Part shown: positions 27,722-35,069 of the stretch, piece after piece
Layout of the letters: every line of letters begins with the position of its first letter
How positions within the stretch are numbered: position 1 is the stretch's first letter
Notes under the pieces: generated by a model
Told to the model about the DNA's origin: nothing
What the model saw: only the letters and a program-made list of their open reading frames with translations
Databases searched by the model: none
Program-made: the position numbers and the translations under genes
Assembly: GCA_018971625.1 (NCBI GenBank)
Contig: JAGXAJ010000047.1
Location: forward strand, 1 to 35,069
Origin: Pseudomonadota bacterium
GTDB lineage: Bacteria; Pseudomonadota; Alphaproteobacteria; Rhizobiales; Xanthobacteraceae
Reading direction: 5' to 3'
DNA length: 35,069 nucleotides

Positions 27722-28756
27722 TTACGCCGCCTTCTTCTTGGCGCTTATCAGCTTGCGGTTGATCAGGCATTCGGCGATCTGGATCGCATTCAGCGCGGCG
27801 CCCTTGCGCAGATTGTCCGACACGCACCACAGCACGAGGCCGTTCTCCACCGTCGCATCCTCTCGGATGCGGCTGATATAGGTGGCGTCCTCGCCGGCCG
27901 CCTCGTATGGCGTGACGTAGCCGCCCGGCTCCTGCTTGTCGATCACCAGGCAGCCCGGCGCATTGCGCAGGATATTGCGCGCTTCGTCCGGCGAGATCGG
28001 ATTCTCGAACTCGATACTGACCGCTTCGGAATGGCCGACGAACACCGGCACCCGGACGCAGGTTGCGCTCAGCCTGATTTTGGGATCAAGAATCTTCTTG
28101 GTCTCCATCATCATCTTCCACTCTTCCTTGGTGTAGCCGTCCTCCATGAACACGTCGATCTCGGGGATCACGTTGAAGGCGATACGCTTGGGGAATTTCT
28201 TGTTGACCAATTCGCTGTTGGTGTAGACCGCCTTGGTCTGCGAAAACAATTCGTCCATCGCCTCCTTGCCGGCGCCCGACACCGACTGATAGGTCGACAC
28301 CACCACGCGCTTGATCACCGCCTTGTCGTGCAGCGGCTTCAGCGCGACCACGAGCTGCGCGGTCGAGCAGTTCGGGTTGGCAATGATGTTCTTCCTGGTG
28401 AAGCCGGCCGCGGCAGCCGCATTGACCTCGGGCACGATCAGCGGCACGTCCGGATCCATCCGCCATGCCGACGAATTGTCGATCACGACAGCACCGGCCG
28501 CGCCGATCTTCGGCGACCATTCCTTCGACACCGCGCCGCCCGCCGACATCAGGCAGATATCGACGTCGGAGAAATCGTAATGCTCGAGGGCTTTGCATTT
28601 CAGGGTGCGGTCGCCATAGGACACGTCGACGCCGACGCTGCGACGGGAGGCGAGCGCCACCACTTCGTCCGCCGGAAATTTGCGTTCGTCGAGAATGCCG
28701 AGCATTTCCCGACCGACATTGCCGGTCGCTCCGACCACCGCGACTTTGTAACCCAT
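27722..28756 (-). CDS. asd: Aspartate-semialdehyde dehydrogenase
   Basis: The 344-residue NADPH enzyme reduces aspartyl phosphate to aspartate semialdehyde, the branch point to lysine/diaminopimelate, threonine, methionine and isoleucine. The nucleotide motif VVGATGNVGREML opens the protein. The catalytic Cys130 is in NPNCSTAQL, with VSTYQSVSGAGKEAMDEL and RVPVFVGHSEAVS following. Start ATG 28756 has GGAG about 8 bases upstream; the frame is open 490 bases further, but that part lacks coding character. Its predicted promoter is covered by two palindromes, suggesting repressor control. It feeds dapF and the isoleucine/leucine-related genes nearby. Confidence 0.97.
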   Translation of the reverse strand: MGYKVAVVGATGNVGREMLGILDERKFPADEVVALASRRSVGVDVSYGDRTLKCKALEHYDFSDVDICLMSAGGAVSKEWSPKIGAAGAVVIDNSSAWRMDPDVPLIVPEVNAAAAAGFTRKNIIANPNCSTAQLVVALKPLHDKAVIKRVVVSTYQSVSGAGKEAMDELFSQTKAVYTNSELVNKKFPKRIAFNVIPEIDVFMEDGYTKEEWKMMMETKKILDPKIRLSATCVRVPVFVGHSEAVSIEFENPISPDEARNILRNAPGCLVIDKQEPGGYVTPYEAAGEDATYISRIREDATVENGLVLWCVSDNLRKGAALNAIQIAECLINRKLISAKKKAA

Positions 28757-28837
28757 CGTTCGTTCTCCGAAGAAAAATGCCTCCCGCCCACCGCGCGGCG
28801 AAAAGACAAGAGGCAGCGCTTCTATGCGAGAGACGCC

Positions 28838-28866
28838 CTTAGAACACGTTGGAAGACAACGTTCAA
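28838..28866 (-). promoter_or_regulatory. Predicted asd promoter
   Basis: On the minus strand, TTGAAC (28866-28861) and TCTAAG (28843-28838) are 17 bases apart, about 80 bases before the asd start. Each box has 4 of 6 consensus positions. The spacer is almost wholly a palindrome, so a bound protein would block RNA polymerase or replace a contact. Confidence 0.4.
28846..28862. promoter_or_regulatory. Palindromic operator candidate 1 for asd
   Basis: ACGTTG-GAAGA-CAACGT is a perfect 6-bp inverted repeat with a 5-base spacer. It fills the spacer of the predicted asd promoter. A second copy lies exactly 20 bp upstream on the same face of the helix. Confidence 0.55.
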
Positions 28867-28882
28867 CGTTGGATGACAACGT
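28866..28882. promoter_or_regulatory. Palindromic operator candidate 2 for asd
   Basis: ACGTTG-GATGA-CAACGT repeats operator 1 with one base changed in the spacer. It overlaps the upstream edge of the predicted -35 box. The two sites together look like a cooperative regulator target; the regulator is not identified. Confidence 0.55.
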
Positions 28883-29298
28883 CAGACCGGCCGCCGGATG
28901 ACGCCCGTTGCCTATGTAGGAGGGTTCGCGCTCCCCGCCATCGTCGGCATCAATGGGTAGGATCGAGTGCGGGCAGCGGCGCTGGAGCACGGCAGCCCGG
29001 CTTCCGCCGTCGGTGACATGAAAGCTTTGTAGAAACATAGACTTACGGAATAGTCCGCTGTTGCGGACCCCGGGGTTGGATTTGCCGGCCAGATCTTTCC
29101 CCGTCGCCTCGATCGACTGCCCGCTGGATCGCCTGATGCTGCCGAGCGATGGAAATGAGCCAAACGAAAACCCGCCGTACCGCCTTGATTCGTTGGGCTG
29201 GATCCGGAATGCCGGCAGCACCGGTTTAAGGCGCTGGTTTTCATGCAACTTTTACACTCGCCGCCGCATTATTGTGACGCAGTGTGGCCCGATTGACC
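28883..29298. other. Long asd upstream gap without a recognised gene
   Basis: About 400 bases between the asd operators and the promoter of the next plus-strand gene. Minus-strand ORFs here (including the in-frame extension of asd) show no family features, signal peptide or ribosome binding site. I see no riboswitch or tRNA. It may hold decayed coding sequence, but nothing recognisable. Confidence 0.4.
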
Positions 29299-29328
29299 TT
29301 GTGGCGCGATCCACCCGGCGGCTAGAAT
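29299..29328 (+). promoter_or_regulatory. Candidate promoter of the secreted protein gene at 29373
   Basis: TTGTGG (29299-29304) and TAGAAT (29323-29328) are 18 bases apart. The -10 box matches consensus at five of six positions, and the start codon follows 44 bases later. The -35 is weak; TTGACC six bases further upstream is an alternative but poorly spaced. Confidence 0.35.
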
Positions 29329-29372
29329 GACATCGGATCGGATATGGCGTTGCGCCTGACCAAGAGGACCTG

Positions 29373-29774
29373 ATGACCCCGAAATTCCCCACCGCGAGCA
29401 AGCTTGTGGTGTTGCTTGCTGCCACCGCCTTTGCCGGCGTCGCGATCGCACCGGCCAGCGCGCAGTCGCCGCAGCACAAGCGCCAGCAGCAACAGCCATA
29501 TGACCGCGACGGCCGCCCCTATTACGGCTCGCGCGGTCCGAATCAGGTCTATCAGCAGGGACCGCATACGCGGGTCTACGTCACCACCCGCTCGTGGCTG
29601 GATGCCGGCACCGAGGTGCTGCCGGGCGACCGCAAGTTCCAGGACTACGCGTTCCCACCGGAGATCGGTTATCCGTCTTTCGCGCGCGAGAACAAGAATC
29701 AACCGATCGATCGCCAACCGCTGAGTACGCCGTCGGATCTGGGCGGCTATCCCACGGGCTTCCCGCTGTACTGA
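29373..29774 (+). CDS. Secreted hypothetical protein
   Basis: A 133-residue protein with a signal peptide (KLVVLLAATAFAGVAIAPASAQ), then a Gln-rich, hydrophilic segment (KRQQQQPYDRDGRPYYG) and a C-terminal part with TTRSWLDAGTEVLPGDRKFQDYAFPP and GYPTGFPLY. No cysteines and no membrane segment, so probably a free periplasmic protein. GAGG lies 6 bases before ATG 29373. I do not recognise a characterised family; related proteins seem confined to Bradyrhizobium-type bacteria. It is a single gene between asd and leuB. Confidence 0.75.
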   Translation: MTPKFPTASKLVVLLAATAFAGVAIAPASAQSPQHKRQQQQPYDRDGRPYYGSRGPNQVYQQGPHTRVYVTTRSWLDAGTEVLPGDRKFQDYAFPPEIGYPSFARENKNQPIDRQPLSTPSDLGGYPTGFPLY

Positions 29775-29811
29775 GCGGCGCAGAGAACCCTGACGTGGTC
29801 ATGGCAACGTG

Positions 29812-29942
29812 GTCATGGCCGGGCCTTTTCCCGGCTATCTGCGTTTTGGGCGCCGGAAAACCTGGCAGCAAGACTTGGATGCCCGGGACATCGGCGAGCG
29901 GAAGCGACGCGTCCTTCAGACGGCTGTGCCCGGGCATGACGT
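29812..29942. repeat. Palindromic intergenic repeat, family C copy 1
   Basis: It opens GTCATGGCCGGGCCTTTTCC and closes GTGCCCGGGCATGACGTC, with AAGACTTGGATGCCCGGGACA inside. The ends are complementary (GTCATG / CATGAC). It lies 12 bases beyond the leuB stop; a related copy lies just upstream of leuB (31091-31204). Confidence 0.7.
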
Positions 29943-29954
29943 CTCCTGAAATAT

Positions 29955-31067
29955 CTAGGCGTAGAGCGCCTGCAATTCCCTGAGGATCGCCTCGCCCATC
30001 TGGCTTGTTGACGCCACCGTCGCGCCTTCCGATTTGATGTCGGCGGTGCGCAAGCCTTTGGCCAGTACGGCGGCGATCGCCGCATCGAGCCTGTCGGCAA
30101 GCGCGCCCATCTCGAAGGAGTAGCGCAGCGCCATTCCGAACGAAGCCAGCATCGCAATCGGGTTCGCGAAACCCTTGCCGGCGATGTCAGGGGCCGAACC
30201 GTGCACCGGCTCGAACAGCGAGCGGCGCTTTTTGGTCTTGGCATCGATCTCGCCGAGCGAGGCCGACGGCAGCATGCCGAGCGAGCCCGTCAACATCGCC
30301 GCGATATCGGACAGCATGTCGCCGAACAAATTGTCGGTAACAATGACGTCGAACTGCTTCGGCGACTTCACCAGGTTCATGCCGCCGGAATCGGCGAGCT
30401 GGTGTTCGAGTGTCACGTCCTTGTACTCGCGGGCGTGGACCTGCGTGACCACCTCGTTCCACAGCACGCCAGATTTCATGACGTTGCGTTTTTCCATCGA
30501 GGTCAGCTTGTTGCGCCGCTTGCGCGCGAGGTCGAATGCGACCCGCGCAATGCGCTCGATTTCGTAGGTATCGTAAACCTGGGTATCGATGGCGCGCTTC
30601 TGGCCGTTGCCGAGATCGGTGATGGTCTTCGGTTCGCCGAAATAAACCCCGCCGGTCAGCTCGCGCACGATCATGATGTCGAGGCCCTCGATCAATTCAG
30701 GCTTGAGGCTCGAAGCTCCAGCCAGCGCCGGATACACCACCGCCGGCCGCAAATTGGCGAACAGTCCGAGGTCTTTGCGCAGCCGCAACAAGCCAGCTTC
30801 CGGCCGCGCTTCATAGGGAACGCTGTCCCATTTCGGACCGCCGACCGCGCCGAAGATCACGGCGTCGGCCGCCTTGGCCCGTTCCATGGTATCGTCGGTA
30901 ATGCCGACTCCATGCGCGTCATAGGCCGAACCGCCGACCAGTCCCTGCTCGGTTTCGAAATGTGCGATGCCTTGCGCGTTCAGCCAGTCGATCAGGCGCT
31001 TCACTTCCGCCATCACTTCAGGGCCGATGCCATCGCCAGGGAGAAGCAGCAGTTTATGGTTCGCCAT
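29955..31067 (-). CDS. leuB: 3-isopropylmalate dehydrogenase LeuB
   Basis: The 370-residue NAD enzyme oxidatively decarboxylates 3-isopropylmalate, the third dedicated step to leucine. [17 protein letters not shown] opens the chain. [22 protein letters not shown], the substrate loop [38 protein letters not shown] and the adenine-binding [19 protein letters not shown] are all present. Start ATG 31067. It lies on the opposite strand from leuC and leuD, 5 kb from leuD, and is bracketed by two copies of repeat family C. Its promoter must lie within or beyond the upstream copy. Confidence 0.98.
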   Translation of the reverse strand: MANHKLLLLPGDGIGPEVMAEVKRLIDWLNAQGIAHFETEQGLVGGSAYDAHGVGITDDTMERAKAADAVIFGAVGGPKWDSVPYEARPEAGLLRLRKDLGLFANLRPAVVYPALAGASSLKPELIEGLDIMIVRELTGGVYFGEPKTITDLGNGQKRAIDTQVYDTYEIERIARVAFDLARKRRNKLTSMEKRNVMKSGVLWNEVVTQVHAREYKDVTLEHQLADSGGMNLVKSPKQFDVIVTDNLFGDMLSDIAAMLTGSLGMLPSASLGEIDAKTKKRRSLFEPVHGSAPDIAGKGFANPIAMLASFGMALRYSFEMGALADRLDAAIAAVLAKGLRTADIKSEGATVASTSQMGEAILRELQALYA

Positions 31068-31090
31068 GGTTTAGGTACCTCAACTCGGGC

Positions 31091-31204
31091 GTCATGCCCG
31101 GCCTTGTGCCGGGCATCTCCGTCTTTTGCTTTGCATGCGGATCAAGACGTGGATGGCCGGGACATCTGTACGAAGACGCGCTTCGCGCTTTAGCCCGGCC
31201 ATGA
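31091..31204. repeat. Palindromic intergenic repeat, family C copy 2
   Basis: It opens GTCATGCCCGGCCTTGTGCC and closes TAGCCCGGCCATGAT, with AAGACGTGGATGGCCGGGACA inside, as in copy 1. It begins 24 bases upstream of the leuB start codon. Confidence 0.7.
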
Positions 31205-31389
31205 TGGAAATGTCTACACCGCGCGCCGAGTGCTAAAGCGGCGTTACGCGATTGGCAAGGCGCCGTTGACGGGCCCGCCCTGTGCAAGCCGGCCTCCCGC
31301 TGCCACTATGTGGCTGCCCGGAGTGCCCTCCTTGCCAGCACCAGCCCCTCAACAGCCTTACGCGCATCCCGTGCGGCTGATTCCTTGTT

Positions 31390-32143
31390 CTGTCGCTGAC
31401 GCCCGCCGTCGGCCTCGGCATCGGCCGCTTCGCCTATTCGCTGGTGCTGCCGGACATGCGCGACTCGCTCGGCTGGTCGTATTCGGCCGCCGGCTTCATG
31501 AACACCATCAATGCCGCGGGCTACCTCGCCGGCGCGCTGATCGCGGCCAGGATCGTCAAGCGCTTCGGGTTAGCCGCCTCGCTGCGCTGGGGAACGCTGG
31601 CCTCGTGCTGTCGCTGGCGCTGTGCGCGCTCACCGACAATTTCATTGTGCTGAGCTTCGCCCGATTGCTGGCGGGCGTCGGCGCGGCGATCGGTTTCGTC
31701 GCCAATGGGGCGCTCGCCGCGACGATCGCGCAATCATGGGCCGCCCGGGCAAATTTCCTGCTCAGCCTGTTTATGCCGGCCCTGGCAGCGGCATCGTGTT
31801 GTCCGGCCTGATCGCCCCCTTCGTGCTCAAGGCGTTCGGCCCTGGGTCGTGGTGGATCGTATGGTGGACGATGACATTGCTGTCGATCGCAATGACCTTG
31901 CCTCTGCTGCTGACGCCGTTTGGAGCGGGCGGTGACATTGCCGACGCTACGCCGGTCAAATTCGCCGTCAGACCAGCGCTGATCTATCTGGCCGGTTATT
32001 TCCTGTTCGGCGCCGGCTACACCGCGTACATGACCTTCATGACCGCCTATGTCCTCGATGCCGGCGCAGCGATGCTGGTGATCGGAGCAGTGGCCTCGGC
32101 GTTTCAGAAGAAGCTCGGGAGGCGAGTAGCGAATGGCGAATAG
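31390..32143 (+). pseudogene. MFS transporter (YbfB/YjiJ-like), multiply frameshifted and truncated
   Basis: Recognisable MFS segments appear in three successive frames. LSLTPAVGLGIGRFAYSLVLP to GLAASLRWGTLA covers about 31390-31600. LVLSLALCALTDNFIVLSFARLLAGVGAAIGFVANGAL to LLSLFMP covers 31600-31775. GSGIVLSGLIAPFVLKAFGPGS through YFLFGAGYTAYMTFMTAYV then continues to about 32110. These are helices 1-7 of a 12-helix YbfB/YjiJ-type protein; the last third is missing where repeat family F begins. The N-terminus before 31390 also appears disturbed. No intact product is possible. Confidence 0.85.
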
Positions 32144-32189
32144 GGAGTGGCGAATGGATCGCTACTATTCGCTACTCCCTATTCGCTAC
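32122..32189. repeat. Palindromic intergenic repeat, family F copy 2
   Basis: The left arm GCGAGTAGCGAATGGCGAAT and the right arm CTACTCCCTATTCGCTAC are inverted copies, with GAATAGGGAGT exactly mirrored. It lies at the broken 3' end of the MFS pseudogene and ends at the stop of the molybdenum oxidoreductase gene. Confidence 0.7.
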
Positions 32190-32190
32190 A

Positions 32191-32976
32191 TCAGCTGCCG
32201 CTGAACGAGTTGTATCCCTGGTCTTCCCAGTAGCCACCCTTGTAGTCGTTGGTGACTTCCATCGACAACACGTATTTCGGGTTCTTGAAGCCGAGCTTGG
32301 TCGGCACCCGGATCTTCATCGGGAAGCCATAGGCCGTGGGCAGGATTTCGTCGGCGAATTTGAACGCCATCTGGGTCTGCGGATGCAGCGCGCTGCGCAT
32401 GTCGAGCGGCGAATTGTAGCCGTCCTTGTCGGCGCACTGGAACCAGACATATTTGGCGTGGGTATCGGCGCCGATCAGCTTGAGAAAATCGCGCAGCGGC
32501 GTGCCGGTCCAGCTGCCGATCGCGCTCCAGCCCTCGACGCAGACAAGGCGGGTGACCTGCTTGACCTGCGGCAACTGGTAAAGCTCGTCCAAGGTCCATG
32601 ATTTCTTGTTGTCGACCAGACCGCGGACCTCGAGCTTCCACGTCTTGCCGTCGACCCTCGGTGCTTCGTGGAGTCGGTAATAGGCGTTGAACGGAAACGG
32701 CTTGGTGATCGCGCTTTCCGGGAACGTCGGCGCCAGCGTGTCCGGATTGAATATCAGCGCCTGCACGGCATCATTGAACTTCGAGATCCGAATCAGCATT
32801 GCTTCGGCCGAGGAGCTGTCCGACACATTGCAACCGGTCAGCAGCGTCAGCGCGCCGAGGCTGGCGCCGCTGGCGATGAAGCGCCGTCGCGCCAGATCCG
32901 GCATCGCCTTTTGAGCGTCCTTGATCAGCAACTTCTCATCGACGCCTGGAATCAGAAGCGAGCGCATGCGGCCCAT
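32191..32976 (-). CDS. Tat-exported molybdopterin-dependent oxidoreductase (sulfite oxidase/MsrP family)
   Basis: A 261-residue protein of the sulfite-oxidase Mo fold. The N-terminus has a Tat signal (ARRRFIASGASLGALTLL, residues 29-46), directly followed by LTGC (46-49), which fits a lipobox. The Mo-ligand cysteine is Cys146 in RLVCVEGWSAIGSW. FNAYYRLHEAPRVDG and GYNSPLDMRSALHPQTQMAF are family blocks. It lacks the C-terminal dimer domain of true sulfite oxidases, as MsrP does. It should act in the periplasm, with electrons passing through the cytochrome b encoded just upstream; the substrate (sulfoxide, sulfite or other) is not certain. ATG 32976 has GGAG 9 bases upstream; 74 bases separate it from the cytochrome gene. 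Confidence 0.87.
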   Translation of the reverse strand: MGRMRSLLIPGVDEKLLIKDAQKAMPDLARRRFIASGASLGALTLLTGCNVSDSSSAEAMLIRISKFNDAVQALIFNPDTLAPTFPESAITKPFPFNAYYRLHEAPRVDGKTWKLEVRGLVDNKKSWTLDELYQLPQVKQVTRLVCVEGWSAIGSWTGTPLRDFLKLIGADTHAKYVWFQCADKDGYNSPLDMRSALHPQTQMAFKFADEILPTAYGFPMKIRVPTKLGFKNPKYVLSMEVTNDYKGGYWEDQGYNSFSGS

Positions 32977-33002
32977 AACCCGTCTCCTACAATCTATTTC
33001 TG

Positions 33003-33055
33003 GGCATGACCTTGTCAGAAAATCGGTTCTCCATTTTTCCGGATCATGCTCTAGC
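33003..33055. repeat. Dispersed intergenic repeat, family E copy 2
   Basis: GAAAATCGGTTCTCCATTTT followed by TCCGGATCATGCTC matches the copy at 1074-1123. It fills most of the gap between the cytochrome b gene and the molybdenum oxidoreductase gene and overlaps the stop codon of the former. Confidence 0.55.
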
Positions 33056-33689
33056 GTCCGATAGTTATCGCGCGCAGGCTTTTCGGCACCAGCAGCGCCA
33101 GCGCGACATGCACCACCAAAAATCCGCAGATCGCGGCCATGCACGCGAAGTGGACATAGCGGGCGACATCGTAACCGCCGAACAGCGCTGTCAGATATTG
33201 CAGCTGCACCGGCTTCCAGATCGAAAGTCCGGAAAGGACGATGACAATGCCGACTATGATGATGCCGCTATAGAGCAGCTTCTGCACGCTGTTATATCTG
33301 CTGAGGTCGTCATGCGATAATTTGAGGGTGAGCGCCGCCTTGGTGTCGGCGATTACAGCCGAGGGCGTGATCGGCAGCAGCTTCTTGCGGAAGCGGCCGG
33401 TGGCGAGCCCGAAAGCGAGATAAAGCAGGCCGTTGACCATCAGCAGCCACATCGCGGCGAAATGCCAGAGCAGCGCGCCGGCAAGCCAGCCGCCCAGGGT
33501 GATCCGGGAAGAAAAACTGAAGCGGAACAACGGCGATGCGTTGTAGATCTCCCAGCCCGAGGTGATCATCAGACCGATCGCAACCGCGTTGATCCAGTGC
33601 ATCACCCGGACCCAGCGGGGCTGGATCACCTTGGCGCCGCGCGTTGTATGCTCATCGTTGACTACAATCGTGGACATGACAGTGGACAT
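33051..33689 (-). CDS. Cytochrome b/b6 (cyt b561-type) membrane subunit
   Basis: A 212-residue membrane cytochrome with four main helices. Candidate haem-ligand histidines are in RVMHWINAVAIGLM, LLWHFAAMWLLM, ARYVHFACMAAICGFLVVHVALALL. QPRWVRVMHWINA is typical of thiosulfate-reductase/Ni-hydrogenase type b cytochromes and differs from MsrQ. It would carry electrons between the quinone pool and the periplasmic Mo protein encoded next. ATG 33689 (or 33677) gives a short hydrophilic N-terminus. A palindrome related to the asd operators lies 89-106 bases upstream. Confidence 0.88.
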   Translation of the reverse strand: MSTVMSTIVVNDEHTTRGAKVIQPRWVRVMHWINAVAIGLMITSGWEIYNASPLFRFSFSSRITLGGWLAGALLWHFAAMWLLMVNGLLYLAFGLATGRFRKKLLPITPSAVIADTKAALTLKLSHDDLSRYNSVQKLLYSGIIIVGIVIVLSGLSIWKPVQLQYLTALFGGYDVARYVHFACMAAICGFLVVHVALALLVPKSLRAITIGR

Positions 33690-33777
33690 GGCAGTTACGT
33701 CGTTGGGTTCAACCGGTACCGCTAATACGCCTGGGACCGATGTTTCGTTACCGCGTTCCGGGCTTTCAGGTCGACAT

Positions 33778-33795
33778 ACGTTGGCTATTCAACGT
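33778..33795. promoter_or_regulatory. Palindrome related to the asd operators
   Basis: ACGTTG-GCTATT-CAACGT has the same 6-base arms as the asd sites with a 6-base spacer. Read on the minus strand, both contexts share TGAACGTTG and CCAACGT. It is 89-106 bases upstream of the cytochrome b start and lies between a TTGTGA and a weak TATGTC promoter-like pair. Confidence 0.4.
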
Positions 33796-33871
33796 TCACA
33801 AAAAAGCGAGCCGGTTTCCCGGCCCGCCGCCGTCGCGTATCCCGCTGGGGAAGGTCGGGACATTTGCAAGG

Positions 33872-34441
33872 TTACGAGGGCATCAGGACGGTATCGATCA
33901 CCTGGATCACGCCGTTCGATTGGTTAACGTTCTCGATCGTGATGGTCGAGGAGCCGCCCTTGGCGTCGATGATCATGATCTTGTTGCCCGAGCGCTTCAC
34001 GGTCAACTCTTCGCCCTGCACAGTCCTGAGCTTCTTGCCGTCGGTCAGGTCGGAAGCCTCAAGCCTGCCGGGGACGACGTGGTAGGTAAGGATCTTGGTC
34101 AGGGTCGCCTTGTTCTCGGGCTTCACCAGCGTATCGACGGTGCCGGCCCGCAGCTTCGCGAAGGCCGCATTGGTCGGCGCGAACACGGTGAACGGGCCCT
34201 TGCCTTCCAGGGTCTCGACCAGGCCGGCAGCCTTCACCGCGGCGACCAGCGTGGTGTGGTCCTTTGAATTGACGGCGTTCTGGATGATGTTCTTCGAGGG
34301 GAACATCGCGGCGCCGCCGACCATCACGGTTTTCTTGCCGGACATCATCTTGTCTTGCGCGCTGACGGGCGCGACGACGCTGGCGGTGATGGCGAGCGCG
34401 CCGAACGCAACCGCAGAAAGAAATGCAATATGCTTGGACAT
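33872..34441 (-). CDS. Secreted fasciclin (FAS1) domain protein
   Basis: A 189-residue exported protein: signal peptide (AFLSAVAFGALAITASVVAPVSAQ), a short Met/Lys/Gly segment, then one complete FAS1 domain with the two conserved blocks FTVFAPTNAAFAKL (H1) and TKILTYHVVPGRL (H2-linked), ending in IENVNQSNGVIQVIDTVLMPS. Bacterial FAS1 proteins of this single-domain type are periplasmic or surface adhesins, or ligand binders of largely unknown role. The start is ATG 34441; the 19 residues before it in frame are not family sequence. It is upstream of the cytochrome b gene on the same strand, 182 bases away. Confidence 0.93.
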   Translation of the reverse strand: MSKHIAFLSAVAFGALAITASVVAPVSAQDKMMSGKKTVMVGGAAMFPSKNIIQNAVNSKDHTTLVAAVKAAGLVETLEGKGPFTVFAPTNAAFAKLRAGTVDTLVKPENKATLTKILTYHVVPGRLEASDLTDGKKLRTVQGEELTVKRSGNKIMIIDAKGGSSTITIENVNQSNGVIQVIDTVLMPS

Positions 34442-34747
34442 GGAATGTCTCCCGATGGATTTGAGGACCGGCAGGTTCGCCGGAGATCGTGATAACAACG
34501 GCGCTGAGGGCCAAGGGCCGCACTGCGCCGTCGTCGCGCCGAGTTACGGGAGGCTGTTCGGCCGGTTTCGAAAAATAACTTGTCGTGATTTTGAAACTAT
34601 TTTCAGCGGCATCCGTGTGCCGCATCGCCAAGGGTGCAGTCCGCGGATCAACGGTCCAGCCGCTATTGAAATGCAAGTTGCGCGCGTGATATTGCAACCG
34701 ACAGGTTCCCCCGAAATTGTTATCGCGGCAAATGAGGCAAAAGCGCA
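34442..34747. other. Divergent gap between fasciclin and CoA-transferase genes
   Basis: About 306 bases with an AT-richer core near 34565-34605. I see no gene, repeat copy or strong hairpin. It must hold promoters for both divergent genes. TTGAAA (34666-34671) is a possible -35 for the plus-strand gene, but no good -10 is spaced from it. Confidence 0.4.
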
Positions 34748-35069
34748 TGCGTCCGCTTGATGGATTACGTGTTGTCGATCTGACCCGCGTTCTGTCGGGG
34801 CCGTTCTGCACCATGCAGCTCGGCGATCTCGGCGCCGAGGTGATCAAGGTCGAGCGCCCCGGCGAGGGCGACGACACGCGCGCGTTCGCTCCACCCTATC
34901 AAGGCGATGAAGCGGCCTATTTCCTGTCGGTCAACCGCAACAAGAAAAGCATTACGCTCGACATGAAGAGCGAGCGTGGCCGCGAGGTGCTGTGGCGGCT
35001 GATCGACAGGTCGGACGTCCTGGTCGAAAACTTCCGGCCGGGCGCGATGGATCGCCTTGGCTTCGGTTA
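34748..35069 (+). CDS. CaiB/BaiF CoA-transferase, 5' part (runs off window)
   Basis: The first 107 codons of a family III CoA-transferase, which moves CoA between organic acids. [20 protein letters not shown] opens it, then [34 protein letters not shown] and [18 protein letters not shown], all conserved in CaiB/BaiF proteins. The catalytic Asp lies further downstream and is outside the window. Start ATG 34748. The substrate cannot be told from this portion. Confidence 0.93.

Noticed and set aside
28757..29248. N-terminal extension of asd
   Set aside because: Aspartate-semialdehyde dehydrogenase begins at MGYKVAVVGATG; the upstream residues have no family match and the predicted promoter lies inside them.

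Overview
The window is a high-GC alphaproteobacterial chromosome segment, most likely from the Bradyrhizobium/Rhodopseudomonas/Nitrobacter group (Nitrobacteraceae). Three things point there: the gene order (acnA - ccmABCDG - yciB - ftsY - mtaB - dapF, and ffh - rpsP - rimM - trmD - rplS - leuC), family-restricted proteins (DUF2794, DUF2336, DUF1223), and many intergenic palindromic repeats of the kind scattered through these genomes. I found no CRISPR array, tRNA, rRNA, transposase or phage gene. The window is mainly housekeeping chromosome with a few decayed genes and several regulatory signals.

Layout. 1-2500: a GNAT acetyltransferase, DUF2794, a gene-free stretch with a strong plus-strand terminator (candidate small RNA), and a secreted DUF1223 protein. 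2490-8363: aconitase, then the divergent cytochrome c maturation operon ccmA-ccmB-ccmC-ccmD-ccmG; a 16-codon ORF with a strong ribosome binding site overlaps the likely GTG start of ccmC. 8417-14198: yciB, ftsY, mtaB and dapF on the minus strand, interrupted by a plus-strand pseudouridine synthase and a DUF2336 gene. 14402-17037: an exported GyrI-like protein coupled to a SIMPL-domain protein, and a metallo-beta-lactamase-fold hydrolase. 17404-21391: the SRP/ribosome/tRNA operon ffh, rpsP, rimM, trmD, rplS.

21742-31067 holds branched-chain and aspartate-family amino acid genes (leuC, leuD, asd, leuB). They are interspersed with small uncharacterised genes, a mini-zincin, a DXD glycosyltransferase, a frameshifted CoA-ester lyase and a beta-carbonic anhydrase. 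31390-32143 is the ruin of an MFS transporter. 32191-33689 encodes a Tat-exported molybdopterin oxidoreductase and its cytochrome b partner, followed by a secreted fasciclin protein and the 5' end of a CaiB/BaiF CoA-transferase cut by the window edge.

How the genes work together: ffh and ftsY form the protein-targeting pair. rpsP, rplS, rimM, trmD and mtaB serve ribosome assembly and tRNA position-37 modification. leuBCD supply leucine, and asd plus dapF the aspartate/diaminopimelate pathway. CcmABCDG exports and handles haem and reduces apocytochrome thiols for c-type cytochromes. The most interesting non-coding signals are a pair of palindromes (ACGTTG-N5-CAACGT) 20 bp apart over the predicted asd promoter, a close relative of that palindrome upstream of the cytochrome b gene, the candidate small RNA near 1.3-1.45 kb, and two related repeats bracketing leuB.
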